18,306 bases of DNA from Anaerolineae bacterium (GTDB taxonomy: Bacteria > Chloroflexota > Anaerolineae > B4-G1): the NCBI GenBank assembly GCA_030620125.1, contig JAUXFI010000010.1:1-18306 (forward strand), in the 5' to 3' direction. The stretch's first letter is position 1, and every line of letters starts with the position of its first letter. Made by a program: the position numbers and the translations under genes. Below are positions 1-6,037 of this stretch, in pieces. Below the pieces are notes generated by a model. That model made no database searches. It worked only from the letters and a program-made list of their open reading frames with translations, and had not been told where the DNA came from.

Positions 1-180
1 CACCTCGGGCAGCAGCAAATCCAGCACGATCAGGTCTGGACGTCTCTGGCGGGCCAATTCCAATGCTCTCAGGCCGTCGTAGGCGACGAACACCCGGTAG
101 CCGTCTCGCTCCAGGTACAGCCGCACCAGGTCCACGATCTTGCGGTCGTCGTCAACTATTAAGATTTTGCTCTTGGTCAT
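1..180 (-). CDS. Response regulator receiver domain, N-terminal 60 residues (gene runs off the left edge)
   Basis: This is the first 60 codons of a two-component response regulator; the rest lies beyond base 1. The translation starts MTKSKILIVDDD. It shows the acidic pocket (D10-D12), a first helix rich in L/R, and the phosphoacceptor context LIVLDLLLP with Asp54. In the family, a sensor kinase phosphorylates this Asp and a C-terminal output domain binds DNA. The output domain is not visible. I infer an OmpR/PhoB-type winged helix because the gene's own promoter carries tandem 11-bp direct repeats, the usual target of that class. The ATG at 178-180 lies about 40 nt downstream of the predicted transcription start; the ribosome site is a loose GGGGAGAGGGG run. 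The cognate kinase, if adjacent, would be downstream off the left edge. Receiver identity is secure; the subclass is inference. Confidence 0.88.
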   Translation of the reverse strand, partial: MTKSKILIVDDDRKIVDLVRLYLERDGYRVFVAYDGLRALELARQRRPDLIVLDLLLPEV

Positions 181-228
181 CTTTTCGTGCGCCCCTCTCC
201 CCGTCTATCTAACCTCCAACCCACCTCC

Positions 229-271
229 ATTATACCGGAAAAATATAAAGACGCTATGAAGAAGTTGTGAA
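229..271 (-). promoter_or_regulatory. Promoter of the response regulator gene with three tandem 11-bp operator repeats
   Basis: On the minus strand, three contiguous 11-mers, TTCACAACTTC, TTCATAGCGTC and TTTATATTTTT (261-271, 250-260, 239-249), end 4 bp before a perfect -10 box TATAAT (229-234). No good -35 hexamer sits 17 bp upstream, which suggests activator dependence. The same architecture recurs at 927-958 and 1623-1665. The 11-bp spacing matches binding by OmpR/PhoB-family regulators, so autoregulation is likely. Confidence 0.7.
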
Positions 272-297
272 GGTTCAATATCAGTTTCACACAAACA

Positions 298-329
298 GTG
301 GGGAGGAGCGCCGGGGCGCTCCTCCCCAC
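298..329 (-). terminator. Strong GC hairpin, terminator of the small secreted-protein gene
   Basis: A perfect 15-bp inverted repeat (298-312 with 315-329) lies 37 bp past the stop of the minus-strand gene at 366. On the minus strand it is followed by TGTTTGTGTG, a weak U-rich tail. It separates this transcription unit from the response regulator promoter at 229-271. Confidence 0.65.
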
Positions 330-365
330 ACATTGTTCATTCGATTTGCCTCCCTAACTAAACCG

Positions 366-869
366 TCAGTGCGAACCACACGGACACTCGCCTTTAGGGT
401 GAAAGCCTCCACCGCGCCCGCGGCCAAAGCCCTGTCCGCCGGGGAAGAAGTCTCGTTCCAGTCCCTCGAGCATCCAGTCGGCCTGCTCCTGGGTCAGAGT
501 CCCATCCTCGACAGCCTGCTCGATCATCTCCAGTCTGGCCTCGGCCCGAGCCTCGTTCATAGTATCCTGTACTGTTTCTATCTCGACCCCCTGCTCCTCG
601 GCGACCTCTTCCAGGCTCTTGCCCGCGTGCAACTCGGCAAAGAGTTCCTCGGGGGTCAGCCCCAGGGCCTCGGCCGCCGTGTCAAACATCGTCCACTGAC
701 CATCGCCGGCCCCACCGAAGCCACCCATACCGCGACCGCCACCGTGCCGGCCGAAGGGAATGGGGGGTGTAGGCTCCTGGGCGAATACGAGCGTCGCTCC
801 AGTCAGGCCTACCAACATCAACACGACCAACGCCACGCTGGCTATGATGAGAATCCTTTTCTTGTTCAT
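366..869 (-). CDS. Small secreted helical protein with Gly-rich flanks (unknown function)
   Basis: The product is a 167-aa exported protein of unknown function. Residues 1-30 form a clear signal peptide: MNKKR, a long hydrophobic stretch, then a VFA cleavage site before Gln31. The mature protein has a Gly-rich segment (about 40-58), a charged helical region (63-140) with phrases such as LTPEELFAELHAGKSLEEVA and LTQEQADWMLEGL, a second Gly/Arg-rich segment (144-155), and a C-terminal CPCGSH that could bind metal. The helical core resembles short secreted proteins grouped under DUF2680 (YckD-like), from memory and untested. An upstream in-frame ATG at 917 is rejected: the ATG at 867-869 has an ideal AAAGGAGGTG ribosome site 5-8 nt away, and the promoter at 927-958 gives a leader of about 50 nt. 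It has its own terminator (298-329). Confidence 0.8.
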   Translation of the reverse strand: MNKKRILIIASVALVVLMLVGLTGATLVFAQEPTPPIPFGRHGGGRGMGGFGGAGDGQWTMFDTAAEALGLTPEELFAELHAGKSLEEVAEEQGVEIETVQDTMNEARAEARLEMIEQAVEDGTLTQEQADWMLEGLERDFFPGGQGFGRGRGGGFHPKGECPCGSH

Positions 870-926
870 TCGATTCACCTCCTTTCTCGTTATAGATTTG
901 GGTTGGTTTTCCTCCAACCTGCCTCC

Positions 927-958
927 ATTGTACCAGAAAGGTATGAAGAGGTTATGAA
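927..958 (-). promoter_or_regulatory. Promoter of the secreted-protein gene with two tandem 11-bp operator repeats
   Basis: The minus strand reads TTCATAACCTC (948-958) then TTCATACCTTT (937-947), a 4-bp gap, and the -10 box TACAAT (927-932). The bases after the -10 (GGAGG then GGTTGG) are also close to those of the promoters at 229 and 1623. There is no consensus -35. It fits control by the same regulator as its two neighbours. Confidence 0.7.
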
Positions 959-998
959 GGAGCCATTAGGACTTGATGTAGATTAGGCCATTTTAGAA

Positions 999-1017
999 AA
1001 AGATACGCATTGCGTAT
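999..1017 (-). terminator. Short hairpin plus U-tract after the methyltransferase gene
   Basis: The arms ATACGCA and TGCGTAT (1003-1009, 1011-1017) form a small hairpin. On the minus strand it is followed directly by CTTTTTC, a good intrinsic-terminator tail. It lies 14 bp past the methyltransferase stop at 1031. The stem is short (5-7 bp), so strength is uncertain. Confidence 0.5.
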
Positions 1018-1023
1018 TCCGTC

Positions 1024-1044
1024 TCACGTTTCACGCTTCACGTT
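1024..1044. repeat. Heptamer tandem repeat, 3 units (TCACGTT-type)
   Basis: Three consecutive 7-mers, TCACGTT, TCACGCT and TCACGTT, cover the last codons and the stop codon of the methyltransferase gene. The reverse complement of the same heptamer (AACGTGA) forms another array at 13520-13540. Confidence 0.7.
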
Positions 1045-1570
1045 TTCTGCACTTGAAAAGGTTCCCGCCTTGGGACTCCACGGAAAACAGATTCCCCGCG
1101 TTCAACGTGTCCACAAAGCCCTCTGTGGTCATGTGTTCATGGTCAATGGAGAGGAATCCACCGGGCTTCAAGACCCGGTGCAACTCTTTCAGCAGAGCCT
1201 GTTTGTCCGGCATCAAGTGGAAAGCGTCGTACAACAGGACGACATCTACGCTTTCGTCTGGCAGCCCCGTGTCCCTACCTGAGAGGATCGTTTTGACGTT
1301 GGCGAGGTTTTCCTTTCTGACCCTCTTGTCAACCGCTGCTATGGCTAGAGGATGAATGTCCAGCCCGTATACGATTCCCTTCTCTCCCACAATCTGGGCG
1401 GCGGGTATGGTGTAACTTCCTATCCCGCATCCAAAGTCCAGCACGACGTGGCCTCTTTTTACGCCCGCTTCTGTTAGCCTCTCTTCTGGCTGTCTGAACG
1501 GCTCTCGCAGTCTCAGAAACACGGACATCATTCTGAAACCCACATTCGGCATCGGCCCGTTTCCTCTCAT
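1031..1570 (-). CDS. Class I SAM-dependent methyltransferase (Methyltransf_11/UbiE-like)
   Basis: This is a 179-aa cytosolic protein that should transfer a methyl group from S-adenosylmethionine to an unknown acceptor. Motif I is DFGCGIG (45-51) in the form LDFGCGIGSYTIPAA. Asp71 (GLDIHP) ends strand 2 and should bind the ribose. The stretch VLLYDAFHLM (111-120) matches motif IV/post II, and LHRVLKPGGFLSIDHE (130-145) is the usual motif after strand 5. At 179 residues it is close to a bare Rossmann domain. The ATG at 1568-1570 is chosen over one at 1690 because it follows GAGGAGG with good spacing and because the promoter (-10 at 1623-1628) lies between the two. It is transcribed alone, under the same promoter type as the secreted protein and the response regulator. 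The substrate cannot be told from sequence. Confidence 0.88.
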   Translation of the reverse strand: MRGNGPMPNVGFRMMSVFLRLREPFRQPEERLTEAGVKRGHVVLDFGCGIGSYTIPAAQIVGEKGIVYGLDIHPLAIAAVDKRVRKENLANVKTILSGRDTGLPDESVDVVLLYDAFHLMPDKQALLKELHRVLKPGGFLSIDHEHMTTEGFVDTLNAGNLFSVESQGGNLFKCRKREA

Positions 1571-1622
1571 TGTGTGCCTCCTCTTCGTTGGTTTTGAGTT
1601 GGCATTTCCCCAACCCACCTGT

Positions 1623-1665
1623 ATTATCCCGGAAAGATGTGAAGAAATTATGGACAAGCTGTAAA
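1623..1665 (-). promoter_or_regulatory. Promoter of the methyltransferase gene with three tandem 11-bp operator repeats
   Basis: The minus strand reads TTTACAGCTTG, TCCATAATTTC and TTCACATCTTT (1655-1665, 1644-1654, 1633-1643), a 4-bp gap, and the -10 box GATAAT (1623-1628). Spacing is identical to the promoters at 229-271 and 927-958. It is back to back with the plus-strand promoter at 1693. Confidence 0.68.
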
Positions 1666-1692
1666 GACGTGATGTGTCGGGTGATTTCAACC

Positions 1693-1721
1693 TTGAAATT
1701 GGCGTGCTTTTGTGTTATCAT
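1693..1721 (+). promoter_or_regulatory. Sigma-70 type promoter of the 119-aa Cys-rich gene
   Basis: TTGAAA (1693-1698), a 17-bp spacer and TATCAT (1716-1721), with an extended -10 TG at 1713-1714. The predicted start is about 1728, which gives a leader of about 40 nt to the ATG at 1768. An alternative ATG at 1720 would overlap this promoter and is not used. Confidence 0.6.
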
Positions 1722-1767
1722 GACGCATCGAAACCTCAAGAGAACTACAAAAGGACTATGTGGAACA

Positions 1768-2127
1768 ATGTATCCTGAAAGCGAAATCCTCTTTCCCCCG
1801 CGTTGCATCCCGCAACTGCGCGACCTGCGCGGGCCCGAGTGGGTCGGATTGATTGACCGTATCGCCGCACTCCCCGACGGCCACGAAGATGTGTTGGGCT
1901 TCTCGTTGACGATGATCAGGTTGGGGAGTTGTCTCACCTGCGACCTGGACAGCTACCGCGCCTCGCTAGGCTGCTGCACGTGTGCCCGGCGGACCGTTGG
2001 CGGCTTCAAGGGCTCCGACGAGGAGATCATCCGCCTGTTCGAGGAAGCACGCGATGAAGTACGGGGCTACCTGGCATCCGGCAAAGTTCCCAAAGCTATA
2101 GCCAGGCTGGTCAAACAACCAGCCTGA
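1768..2127 (+). CDS. Unknown 119-aa protein with a CxxC-x10-CCxC cysteine cluster
   Basis: I do not recognise this small soluble protein. It has no signal peptide or membrane segment. The middle carries a dense cysteine cluster, Cys55, Cys58, Cys69, Cys70 and Cys72, spaced CxxC-x10-CCxC, with another Cys at 13. This spacing could hold zinc or an iron-sulfur cluster, but no family is assigned. The C-terminal third (84-117) is a charged helix (DEEIIRLFEEARDEVRGYL) followed by a basic tail. The ATG at 1768 is the first in frame after the predicted transcription start (about 1728), with AAAAGGA about 12 nt upstream. The gene is divergent from the methyltransferase. A 9-bp perfect hairpin overlaps its stop codon. 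Confidence 0.7.
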   Translation: MYPESEILFPPRCIPQLRDLRGPEWVGLIDRIAALPDGHEDVLGFSLTMIRLGSCLTCDLDSYRASLGCCTCARRTVGGFKGSDEEIIRLFEEARDEVRGYLASGKVPKAIARLVKQPA

Positions 2128-2166
2128 TGTGAGCTACCCCCTCCGGCTCCCCCTGCGATGGGGGAG
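2103..2166 (+). terminator. Two successive hairpins at the end of the Cys-rich gene
   Basis: The first hairpin pairs CAGGCTGGT (2103-2111) with ACCAGCCTG (2118-2126) and runs into the TGA stop codon. The second pairs CTCCCCC (2147-2153) with GGGGGAG (2160-2166). Neither has a U-tract, so factor-independent termination is uncertain; they may instead protect the 3' end. Confidence 0.4.
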
Positions 2167-2194
2167 AATTCAACCGCTGAGGCCCGGCGCCATG

Positions 2195-2213
2195 CCCTGA
2201 GCTTACCGAAGGG
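2195..2213. repeat. Dispersed palindromic repeat of the CCCTGAGC...GAAGGG type
   Basis: CCCTGAGCTTACCGAAGGG is an imperfect palindrome with CCCT/AGGG ends. It closely matches a short intergenic repeat (CCTTCGACAAGCTCAGG type) that I recall from many bacterial genomes, including Chloroflexota. Only one copy is visible here, so repeat status rests on memory. Confidence 0.35.
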
Positions 2214-2227
2214 CCTCGCAGGGACTC

Positions 2228-2255
2228 TTGCACCTTGGAAGAAGCAGGGTATAAT
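2228..2255 (+). promoter_or_regulatory. Sigma-70 promoter of the GH-like lipoprotein gene, nearly leaderless
   Basis: TTGCAC (2228-2233), a 16-bp spacer and a perfect TATAAT (2250-2255). The expected start is near 2262, only about 3 nt before the ATG at 2265, so the transcript would have almost no leader and no Shine-Dalgarno site. The same -35 hexamer precedes the ParA operon. Confidence 0.65.
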
Positions 2256-2264
2256 CGCGGCGCG

Positions 2265-3965
2265 ATGCGCAAACCTATCCTCACCTTGGTCATTCTGGCG
2301 TTGCTGACCTTGCCCGCCTGCCAGTTCTCCCCCTCCGACCTCATGTTCGCTTACACGGGGGAGGAGGGCCTGCTACGCCAGGTGCGCGGGATGAGTCAAC
2401 TGGCGACCAATCCTCTCCACCCGCAGCCACGCACAGCCCCCTACGTGCCGGTGGCCCACGCTGGCGTCAATCCCTTCGGCATCAACGTCTTCCTGGAGCA
2501 GGAGGCGGAGGAATGGAAACGGGAACGGGTGTTGCAGATGATCGCCGACGCCGGCTTCCACTGGATCCGTCAAGAGTTCCCCTGGGAAGACATCGAGATC
2601 CACGGCAAAGGCGACTTTGAGGACCGGCGGAACGAACCCCACCGCTCCGCCTGGGAAAAGTATGATAACATCGTGGGCCTGGCTGATCAATACGGTCTGG
2701 AAGTCGTTCCCCGCCTGAGCAACCCGCCCACCTGGACCCGCGCCCTGACCGACACCTTCGGTACCCGGGCTCCCCCCGACGACCTGGCCGACTGGGGCGA
2801 TTACGTTCACGCCATCGTCTCCCGCTACCGGGGGCGAATACGCTATTACCAGCTATGGAACGAGCCAAACATCTACGACGAGTGGGGCGAGCAGCCGGTG
2901 AACCCAGAGGGCTACACGCGGCTCCTGTGCGAGGGATACCGCCGCGCCAAAGAAGCCGACCCTGATGCAGTCATCATCAGCGGTGCGCTGGCTCCCACTG
3001 TGGAACTCCACCCTGGGCCAGGACCAGGGCTGGGCATGCGCGACTTTGTCTCCCTCCAGCGCATGTACGACGCCGGTGCCGCCGACTGCTTTGACATCAT
3101 GGCCGTCAACGACTACATGCTCTGGTCCGGTCCCACCGATCACCGCATGCAGCCACTCAACATCAACTTTGCCCGCCCGGTCTACATCCGCGACATCATG
3201 GTCGCCAACGGCGACGCGGCCAAGCCGATCTGGATCAGCGAGATGAACTCTAACGCCGTGCCGAACGACCCGGACATTGAGGGAGTGGGAGCTTACGGCC
3301 AGGTGACGCTGGAGCAGCAGGCGCGCTATGCGCCCCTGGCCTACCAACGCGCGATGGAGGAGTGGCCTTGGGTCGGCGTAGTCAACTTTTGGTTCTTCAA
3401 GCGGGCCTCAGATGACGAGCGGAACCAGTCCTGGTACTACTTCCGCATGGTCGAGCCGGACTTTACCCCCCTACCCGTCTACGAGGCGATGCGCGAGTAC
3501 ACGGCTGGCCTCACCCCGACCCTTTACCCCGGCGCCCATCAAGAAGACCACTGGGCGTTGGACTATGCGGGAGATTGGGAGACGGTGCGAATCAGCGAGT
3601 CAGAGAGTCAGCGACAATCGGCTGTGGTGCTGGGGACCTACCGGCGGACGGCCACGCCCGGCGACACGCTGCGCTTTACATTCGAAGGCGCTTCCCTGAC
3701 ACTGTCGCCTGGCCCGGGCACAGGAAAAGTCGAGGTAAGCATAGATGGAACCGCTCCCCGGCACATCTCGCTCGACGGACAACCAGTGCGGCTGGTGCAG
3801 GGTTGGCGGCAGGAGCGCCACCAAGTCACGCTGACCGCCGTCGCGGGGGAAATCAGCATAGATGGCCTCATCGTCCAACACTCGTGGCGTCCTTCCCTCT
3901 GGCTCATCCTGGGCACGGCTGGCCTGCTCGTAGTGACGACTTTAGTCGTCCTGCGCCGGCGGTGA
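2265..3965 (+). CDS. Lipoprotein with clan-A glycoside hydrolase domain (GH39/GH5-like) and C-terminal membrane helix
   Basis: This 566-aa exported protein probably cleaves or rearranges a glycan at the cell surface. The N-terminus is a lipoprotein signal (MRKPILTLVILALLTLPAC), with Cys19 as the lipidation site. A TIM-barrel domain spans about 65-420. It has QLWNEPN with Glu200 as likely acid/base and PIWISEMNS with Glu326 as likely nucleophile, the two-glutamate layout of clan A retaining hydrolases. A beta-rich domain follows (430-540), then a membrane helix (545-563) and an RRR stop-transfer end. Lipid anchor plus C-terminal helix is unusual in one protein. The ATG at 2265 is preferred over one at 2235 because the latter lies upstream of the -10 box. 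The gene overlaps the next one by 4 bp (GTGA), so the two are likely co-translated. The family within clan A and the substrate are not resolved. Confidence 0.85.
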   Translation: MRKPILTLVILALLTLPACQFSPSDLMFAYTGEEGLLRQVRGMSQLATNPLHPQPRTAPYVPVAHAGVNPFGINVFLEQEAEEWKRERVLQMIADAGFHWIRQEFPWEDIEIHGKGDFEDRRNEPHRSAWEKYDNIVGLADQYGLEVVPRLSNPPTWTRALTDTFGTRAPPDDLADWGDYVHAIVSRYRGRIRYYQLWNEPNIYDEWGEQPVNPEGYTRLLCEGYRRAKEADPDAVIISGALAPTVELHPGPGPGLGMRDFVSLQRMYDAGAADCFDIMAVNDYMLWSGPTDHRMQPLNINFARPVYIRDIMVANGDAAKPIWISEMNSNAVPNDPDIEGVGAYGQVTLEQQARYAPLAYQRAMEEWPWVGVVNFWFFKRASDDERNQSWYYFRMVEPDFTPLPVYEAMREYTAGLTPTLYPGAHQEDHWALDYAGDWETVRISESESQRQSAVVLGTYRRTATPGDTLRFTFEGASLTLSPGPGTGKVEVSIDGTAPRHISLDGQPVRLVQGWRQERHQVTLTAVAGEISIDGLIVQHSWRPSLWLILGTAGLLVVTTLVVLRRR

Positions 3966-5950
3966 AAACAGTGAAACGGCACACTTCCCGCTCCCTACTC
4001 CCTACTCCCTACTTTCTACTCCTTGCCATTCTACTTCTGGCCTCCCTTCTCCGCTTCTACCGCCTCGACGCGCAGTCCTTCTGGAACGACGAGGGCAACT
4101 CGGCCCGCATCGCCGAGCGGACGCTCGACCTGATCCTGGAGGGAGCCGCTGGCGACATCCACCCGCCCGGCTACTACCTGCTGCTCCACTACTGGCGGGC
4201 ACTGTTCAGCCAGAGCGAGTTAGCACTGCGCTCCCTTTCCGTCGTGGCGGGGCTGGCACTCGTCCTCTTCACCTACCTGCTAGGCCGCGACCTCTTCGGC
4301 GAGGCCACCGGCCTGATGGCAGCCTTCCTGGGAGCGATCTCCCCTTTCGCTATCTATTACTCGCAGGAAGCGCGCATGTACGCCCTCCTGGCCGCCCTCT
4401 CCGCTGCCTCCACCTACCTGCTCCTCCACGCTCTCACCAGCCGCCAGCATCCAATATCCAATATCCAATATCCAATACCCAGAACCCCGCACCCTGGCAT
4501 CATTGCGCTATACATCCTCACCAGCACCGCCGGCATCTACACTCAGTACGCTTTCTCCTTTATCCTGATCGTCCACAACAGCATCTTTGTCCTGTGGTGG
4601 CTGTCCGTAGCGCGCCGGTCAGCAGACCGCTGGCGGTGGCTGATGCTGTGGGCTGGAGCGCAGGTAACAATCATCGTTCTCTACCTGCCCTGGCTACCCA
4701 CTGCGCTCAAGAGCGTCACCGGCTGGTCACCTGCCGGGCGGGCATACGAACTGGGACCGGCGTTAGTGGACGTATTGCGCATCCTCAGCGTCGGCGTCAC
4801 GCTGCCGGTTGAGGAAGCCACGGCGGCGCTCGGCGGCGCAGGGTTGCTGCTGCTCCTGGGTCTGTGGCCTCGCCGGACGGACCGCGCAGGCTGGTTCGGC
4901 GTTGCCAGCATCGCTCTTTACCTGCTACTCCCGATTGCCCTCCTATTTGCCTTCGACCTCTACAAATCAGAATGGCTCAAGTTTTTGGTGGTTGTTCTTC
5001 CACCTTTCCTCCTTCTCCTTGCCCTCGGCGTCAAAAACCTGTCTCGAACCCTCAATCTCCAATCTCCAACCTCCAATCTCCAACCTCCAATCTCCAATCT
5101 CCAATCGCAATCCACAACCCGCTTCCTGCTCCTTGCCTCCTGCCTCCTGCTTCTCGCTCCCGCCCTCCGCAACCTCTACTTTAACCCCGCCTACGCCCGC
5201 GACGATTACCGCCAAATCGCCGCCGACATCTCCACCGTCCTACACCCCGGCGATGGCGTCATCCTCAACGCCCCCAACCAGTGGGAGGTCTTTACCTACT
5301 ACTACCCCGACCAGGACGTTTATCCGGCTCCCTACCGCCCCGGACAGGATGGCGCTGAAACGTTCCTGGCTCCACTCGTCGAGCAATATCAGCGGCTCTT
5401 TGTGCTCTACTGGGGCGACGACGAATCCGACCCCCGGCGGCTTATCGAGACGTGGCTGGCGGCCAACGCCTACAAGGCTGGCGACCGCTGGTACGGTCGC
5501 GTGCGCCTGGCGACCTACGGGGTGGCTCCGCTGCCGGAGCAGCCCACCGTCGAGTTGGACGCCCGCTTCGGTGCTGGTCTCCGCCTGCACGGCTACGCAC
5601 TGGATGACGCCCTCCTCAACCCCGGCGACATCCTACCCGTGACGCTGTTCTGGGAGGCCCAGTCGCCCATCGCCGAACGGTACAAAGTCACCGTCCAGTT
5701 GCTCGACAGCGCGGGGCAACTCGTGGCCCAGGTTGACACAGAGCCCGGCGAGGGTCGGACGCCGACCAGCACCTGGCAGGTAGCCCAAATCCTGGCCGAC
5801 CGCTACGGCCTCCCCCTCCCACCCGACCTGCCGCCCGGTCGCTACACCCTCATCGCCGGCCTGTACCACGTCGCCAGCGGTGAGCGCTTGCCCGTAGCCA
5901 CCGGCGGCGACCACGTTGTTCTATGTGAGAAAGTCGTGCCCGCGCGATAG
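3962..5950 (+). CDS. GT39/PMT-like membrane glycosyltransferase with C-terminal soluble domain
   Basis: This 662-aa polytopic membrane protein should transfer a sugar from a polyprenyl-phosphate donor to an outward-facing acceptor. Helix 1 (about 17-35) is followed by SFWNDEGNS with the acidic pair Asp43-Glu44, and then GDIHPPGYY (64-72) with Asp65 and His67, the loop-1 signature of the PMT/ArnT/GT39 group. Further hydrophobic helices run to about residue 395. Residues from about 400 to 662 are soluble and presumably extracytoplasmic, with a beta-sandwich-like end. Start choice: GTG at 3962 overlaps the upstream TGA as GTGA, the only good in-frame start before the signature (GTG at 3971 is second). 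Heptamer tandem repeats sit inside the gene at 3993-4020, 4451-4478 and 5053-5108 and encode odd loops such as NLQSPTSNLQPPISNLQ. The acceptor is unknown. Confidence 0.88.
   Translation: MKTVKRHTSRSLLPTPYFLLLAILLLASLLRFYRLDAQSFWNDEGNSARIAERTLDLILEGAAGDIHPPGYYLLLHYWRALFSQSELALRSLSVVAGLALVLFTYLLGRDLFGEATGLMAAFLGAISPFAIYYSQEARMYALLAALSAASTYLLLHALTSRQHPISNIQYPIPRTPHPGIIALYILTSTAGIYTQYAFSFILIVHNSIFVLWWLSVARRSADRWRWLMLWAGAQVTIIVLYLPWLPTALKSVTGWSPAGRAYELGPALVDVLRILSVGVTLPVEEATAALGGAGLLLLLGLWPRRTDRAGWFGVASIALYLLLPIALLFAFDLYKSEWLKFLVVVLPPFLLLLALGVKNLSRTLNLQSPTSNLQPPISNLQSQSTTRFLLLASCLLLLAPALRNLYFNPAYARDDYRQIAADISTVLHPGDGVILNAPNQWEVFTYYYPDQDVYPAPYRPGQDGAETFLAPLVEQYQRLFVLYWGDDESDPRRLIETWLAANAYKAGDRWYGRVRLATYGVAPLPEQPTVELDARFGAGLRLHGYALDDALLNPGDILPVTLFWEAQSPIAERYKVTVQLLDSAGQLVAQVDTEPGEGRTPTSTWQVAQILADRYGLPLPPDLPPGRYTLIAGLYHVASGERLPVATGGDHVVLCEKVVPAR
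3993..4020. repeat. Heptamer tandem repeat, 4 units (CCCTACT) inside the glycosyltransferase gene
   Basis: CCCTACT occurs three times in a row, followed by TTCTACT. It encodes the start of the first membrane helix (residues about 11-20). Seven is not a multiple of three, so any change in unit number would shift the frame. Confidence 0.75.
4451..4478. repeat. Heptamer tandem repeat, 4 units (CCAATAT) inside the glycosyltransferase gene
   Basis: Three exact CCAATAT units plus CCAATAC. They fall in a loop of the membrane protein near residues 164-173 (NIQYP...). Confidence 0.8.
5053..5108. repeat. Heptamer tandem repeat, 8 units (CAATCTC) inside the glycosyltransferase gene
   Basis: Eight consecutive 7-mers, CAATCTC with CAACCTC and CAATCGC variants. 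Read in frame they give a 7-residue protein repeat (NLQSPTS, NLQPPIS, NLQSQST) near residues 364-384, in a loop before a late membrane helix. This is the longest heptamer array in the window. Confidence 0.85.
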
Positions 5951-5966
5951 CCATTCACGCTTGGCC

Positions 5967-6002
5967 TGTCTCTTACCTTGTGGTAAACTCACCTTCGAGA
6001 CA
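5967..6002 (+). terminator. Possible hairpin structure after the glycosyltransferase gene
   Basis: TGTCTC (5967-5972) pairs with GAGACA (5997-6002), enclosing TTACC/GGTAA (5973-5977, 5982-5986). There is no U-tract, so its role as a terminator is uncertain. Part of it also reads as a weak promoter (TTGGCC at 5961-5966, TAAACT at 5984-5989, 17-bp spacer). Confidence 0.25.
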
Positions 6003-6022
6003 CATATTGTTGGACCGTTTCT

Positions 6023-6031
6023 TGCTATAAT
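6023..6031 (+). promoter_or_regulatory. Extended -10 promoter upstream of the putative structured RNA
   Basis: TGCTATAAT is a perfect extended -10 (TGn plus TATAAT at 6026-6031). No consensus -35 is seen at 17 bp, though extended -10 promoters tolerate this. The predicted start is about 6038, far (about 137 nt) from the tRNA, which has its own promoter. Confidence 0.5.
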
Positions 6032-6037
6032 CTCGTA

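Noticed and set aside
267..986. 239-aa plus-strand open frame opposite the secreted-protein gene
   Set aside because: It is antisense to a gene with a clear signal peptide, ribosome site, promoter and terminator, and it runs through the terminator hairpin. It has no recognisable domain.
1329..1937. 202-aa minus-strand frame across the methyltransferase start and the Cys-rich gene
   Set aside because: It overlaps two supported genes and both divergent promoters; the composition is typical of a shadow frame.
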